From positions 56,365,993 through 56,429,992 of the forward strand of contig NC_044573.1 of the NCBI RefSeq assembly GCF_901933205.1: 64,000 bases of DNA, in the 5' to 3' direction. The stretch comes from Camarhynchus parvulus. Lineage: Eukaryota; Chordata; Aves; Passeriformes; Thraupidae. Shown here one piece after another: positions 62,883 through 64,000 of the stretch (the first letter of the stretch is position 1; every line of letters starts with the position of its first letter). A program made the position numbers and the translations under genes. The notes beneath the pieces are model-generated. The model saw nothing but the letters and a program-made list of their open reading frames with translations, searched no databases and had not been told where the DNA came from.

Positions 62883-63293
62883 ATGCCAACCCTAGATGAC
62901 ATTTTAGAGCATGTTGGCGAATTTGACAGGTTCCAGAAGCAAATCTTTTTTGTCCTATGTTTGTTATCTGCCTCCTTCACCCCAGTGTACGTGGGGGTCG
63001 TCTTCTTCGGGTTCACCCCCGAGCATCGCTGCTTCAGCCCCGGGGTGGCTGAGCTGAGCCAGCGCTGTGGCTGGAGCCTGGAGGAGCAGCTGAATCACAC
63101 AGTTCCCCAGTGGGATGGCCACGGGGCCAGCTTCAGCAGCCGCTGCAGGAGGTACGAGGTGGACTGGAACACAACAGGCATCAGCTGCACCGACCCCCTC
63201 GGCAGCCTGGGGGGCACTGGGGACCCCGTCCCCCTCGGGCCCTGCCGGGATGGCTGGGTCTACGACTCCCCAGGGAGCTCTATCGTGACAGAG
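62883..63293 (+). CDS. SLC22A2: Organic cation transporter, SLC22A1/SLC22A2 type, first coding exon (partial gene)
   Basis: 137 codons starting at ATG 62883 (A at -3) and ending at a GAG|gtaaaa donor. The product opens [14 protein letters not shown] and [15 protein letters not shown] (membrane segment 1), then [37 protein letters not shown] and [20 protein letters not shown]. This matches exon 1 of mammalian OCT1/OCT2, including the large Cys-rich, glycosylated extracellular loop (NHT, NTT sites). These transporters carry organic cations across plasma membranes. GEF, YVG and CRDGWVY favour OCT2, while DDILE is OCT1-like, so the symbol is provisional. The remaining exons lie past 64000; the FNLVC-type exon 2 is not in the window. 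Position downstream of IGF2R agrees with mammalian synteny. Confidence 0.9.
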
Positions 63294-64000
63294 GTAAAAA
63301 CAACCCCCTTTGTCCCGTCCCCTTCTGTTACAGCTGAGGTGAGGGCTGGGGGAGAGGGTTGGTGGAGCCTAGGCTGTGTTAAATATCCCCTGCTTACCTG
63401 GAGGAGGGATTGGCTCTTACTGTGAACTTGCGCTTGGGGGTTTACAAGTCGTTGTCCCTCTGTCCTTGCTGTGAAGTGTTGCCTTGGCTGCTCAGGAGGC
63501 TTATATCTCCAGCTGGGGAGCAAAGCATATTTCAGCAAATAAATCCCCAGGTAGATAAAGTCCAGTTCTGAATGAAATTCCTGTCACATGAGAGGTCCAA
63601 TTGGTGAAGGAGTGTAAACAGTGCAGCTAGCAGTGCTGCAAACAAAACTGGCCAATGCAATGGTCTTGATTTCTTCTCCCCACCCTCTTCTTTTTTTCTT
63701 CTTTCTTTTTTTTTAATGAATAATGTATTTTAGAATTGGTTTTAAATAAAAATGAATTGCAGTCAGTGTAAGGAAAGGTATTGCTTCCTACAATTAAACA
63801 GCTTAAGTCAGGAATAAACTGTAGAAATTTTATTCTCAGAAGGAGTGTGAATAAACTGAAAGTAGTACTTAAGCTACTTGCTGTACTTTAGCAGTTCAGG
63901 TGCTTTAAGAATAAACCAGTTACTGGGATGACAAGCTTGATCTCATCATAGAAAGTTCCACCAAATATTTAGAGGCAGTCAGGATTCTTTCCCCTATATG
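63294..64000 (+). other. Intron 1 of the SLC22A gene (start)
   Basis: Noncoding after the donor. It holds T-rich runs near 63690-63715 and nothing else I recognise. Confidence 0.75.

Overview
The window is vertebrate nuclear DNA, almost certainly avian. Evidence: short exons with GT-AG borders, CR1 retroposon fragments, avian-type endogenous retroviral solo LTRs, and a composite SINE with a tRNA-Ile-like head and a CR1-like tail that resembles the songbird element TguSINE1. A passerine is therefore the best guess. Codon content and repeat types show nothing bacterial or plasmid-like.

One gene dominates: IGF2R, the cation-independent mannose-6-phosphate receptor, on the + strand. I could place 48 coding exons (2835 to 59077). 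They join in phase without a frameshift or internal stop, giving 7407 nt and 2468 residues: signal peptide, 15 MRH-type repeats (a fibronectin type II module inside repeat 13), one membrane segment, and a tail of about 160 residues with YxxPhi and acidic-dileucine sorting signals. The glycan-binding Gln/Arg/Glu/Tyr sets of repeats 3, 5 and 9 are intact. Repeat 11, the IGF-II site of therian mammals, has a remodelled binding surface, as expected for a bird.

Layout: 1-2834 is upstream DNA with a minus-strand CR1 fragment (2144-2575) running up to a CpG-island promoter that carries E-box/CLEAR-like sites. Exon 1 lies in that island. Intron 1 is 8.3 kb. Introns 2, 11, 15 and 41 hold CR1 pieces, intron 20 the tRNA-Ile/CR1 SINE, and introns 24 and 42 one solo LTR each. 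The 3' UTR probably runs to about 61350, with earlier poly(A) signals available. From 62883 the first coding exon of an organic cation transporter of the SLC22A1/SLC22A2 type begins on the same strand; the rest of that gene lies beyond the window. The IGF2R-SLC22A order matches the mammalian locus.

The two genes do not form a pathway. IGF2R carries mannose-6-phosphate-tagged hydrolases from the Golgi and cell surface to endosomes, while the SLC22A protein moves organic cations across the plasma membrane. I see no previously undescribed system. The best leads are the remodelled repeat 11, the CLEAR-like promoter cluster, a 36-bp duplicated element flanking exon 1, and a possible short-tail isoform by retention of intron 47.
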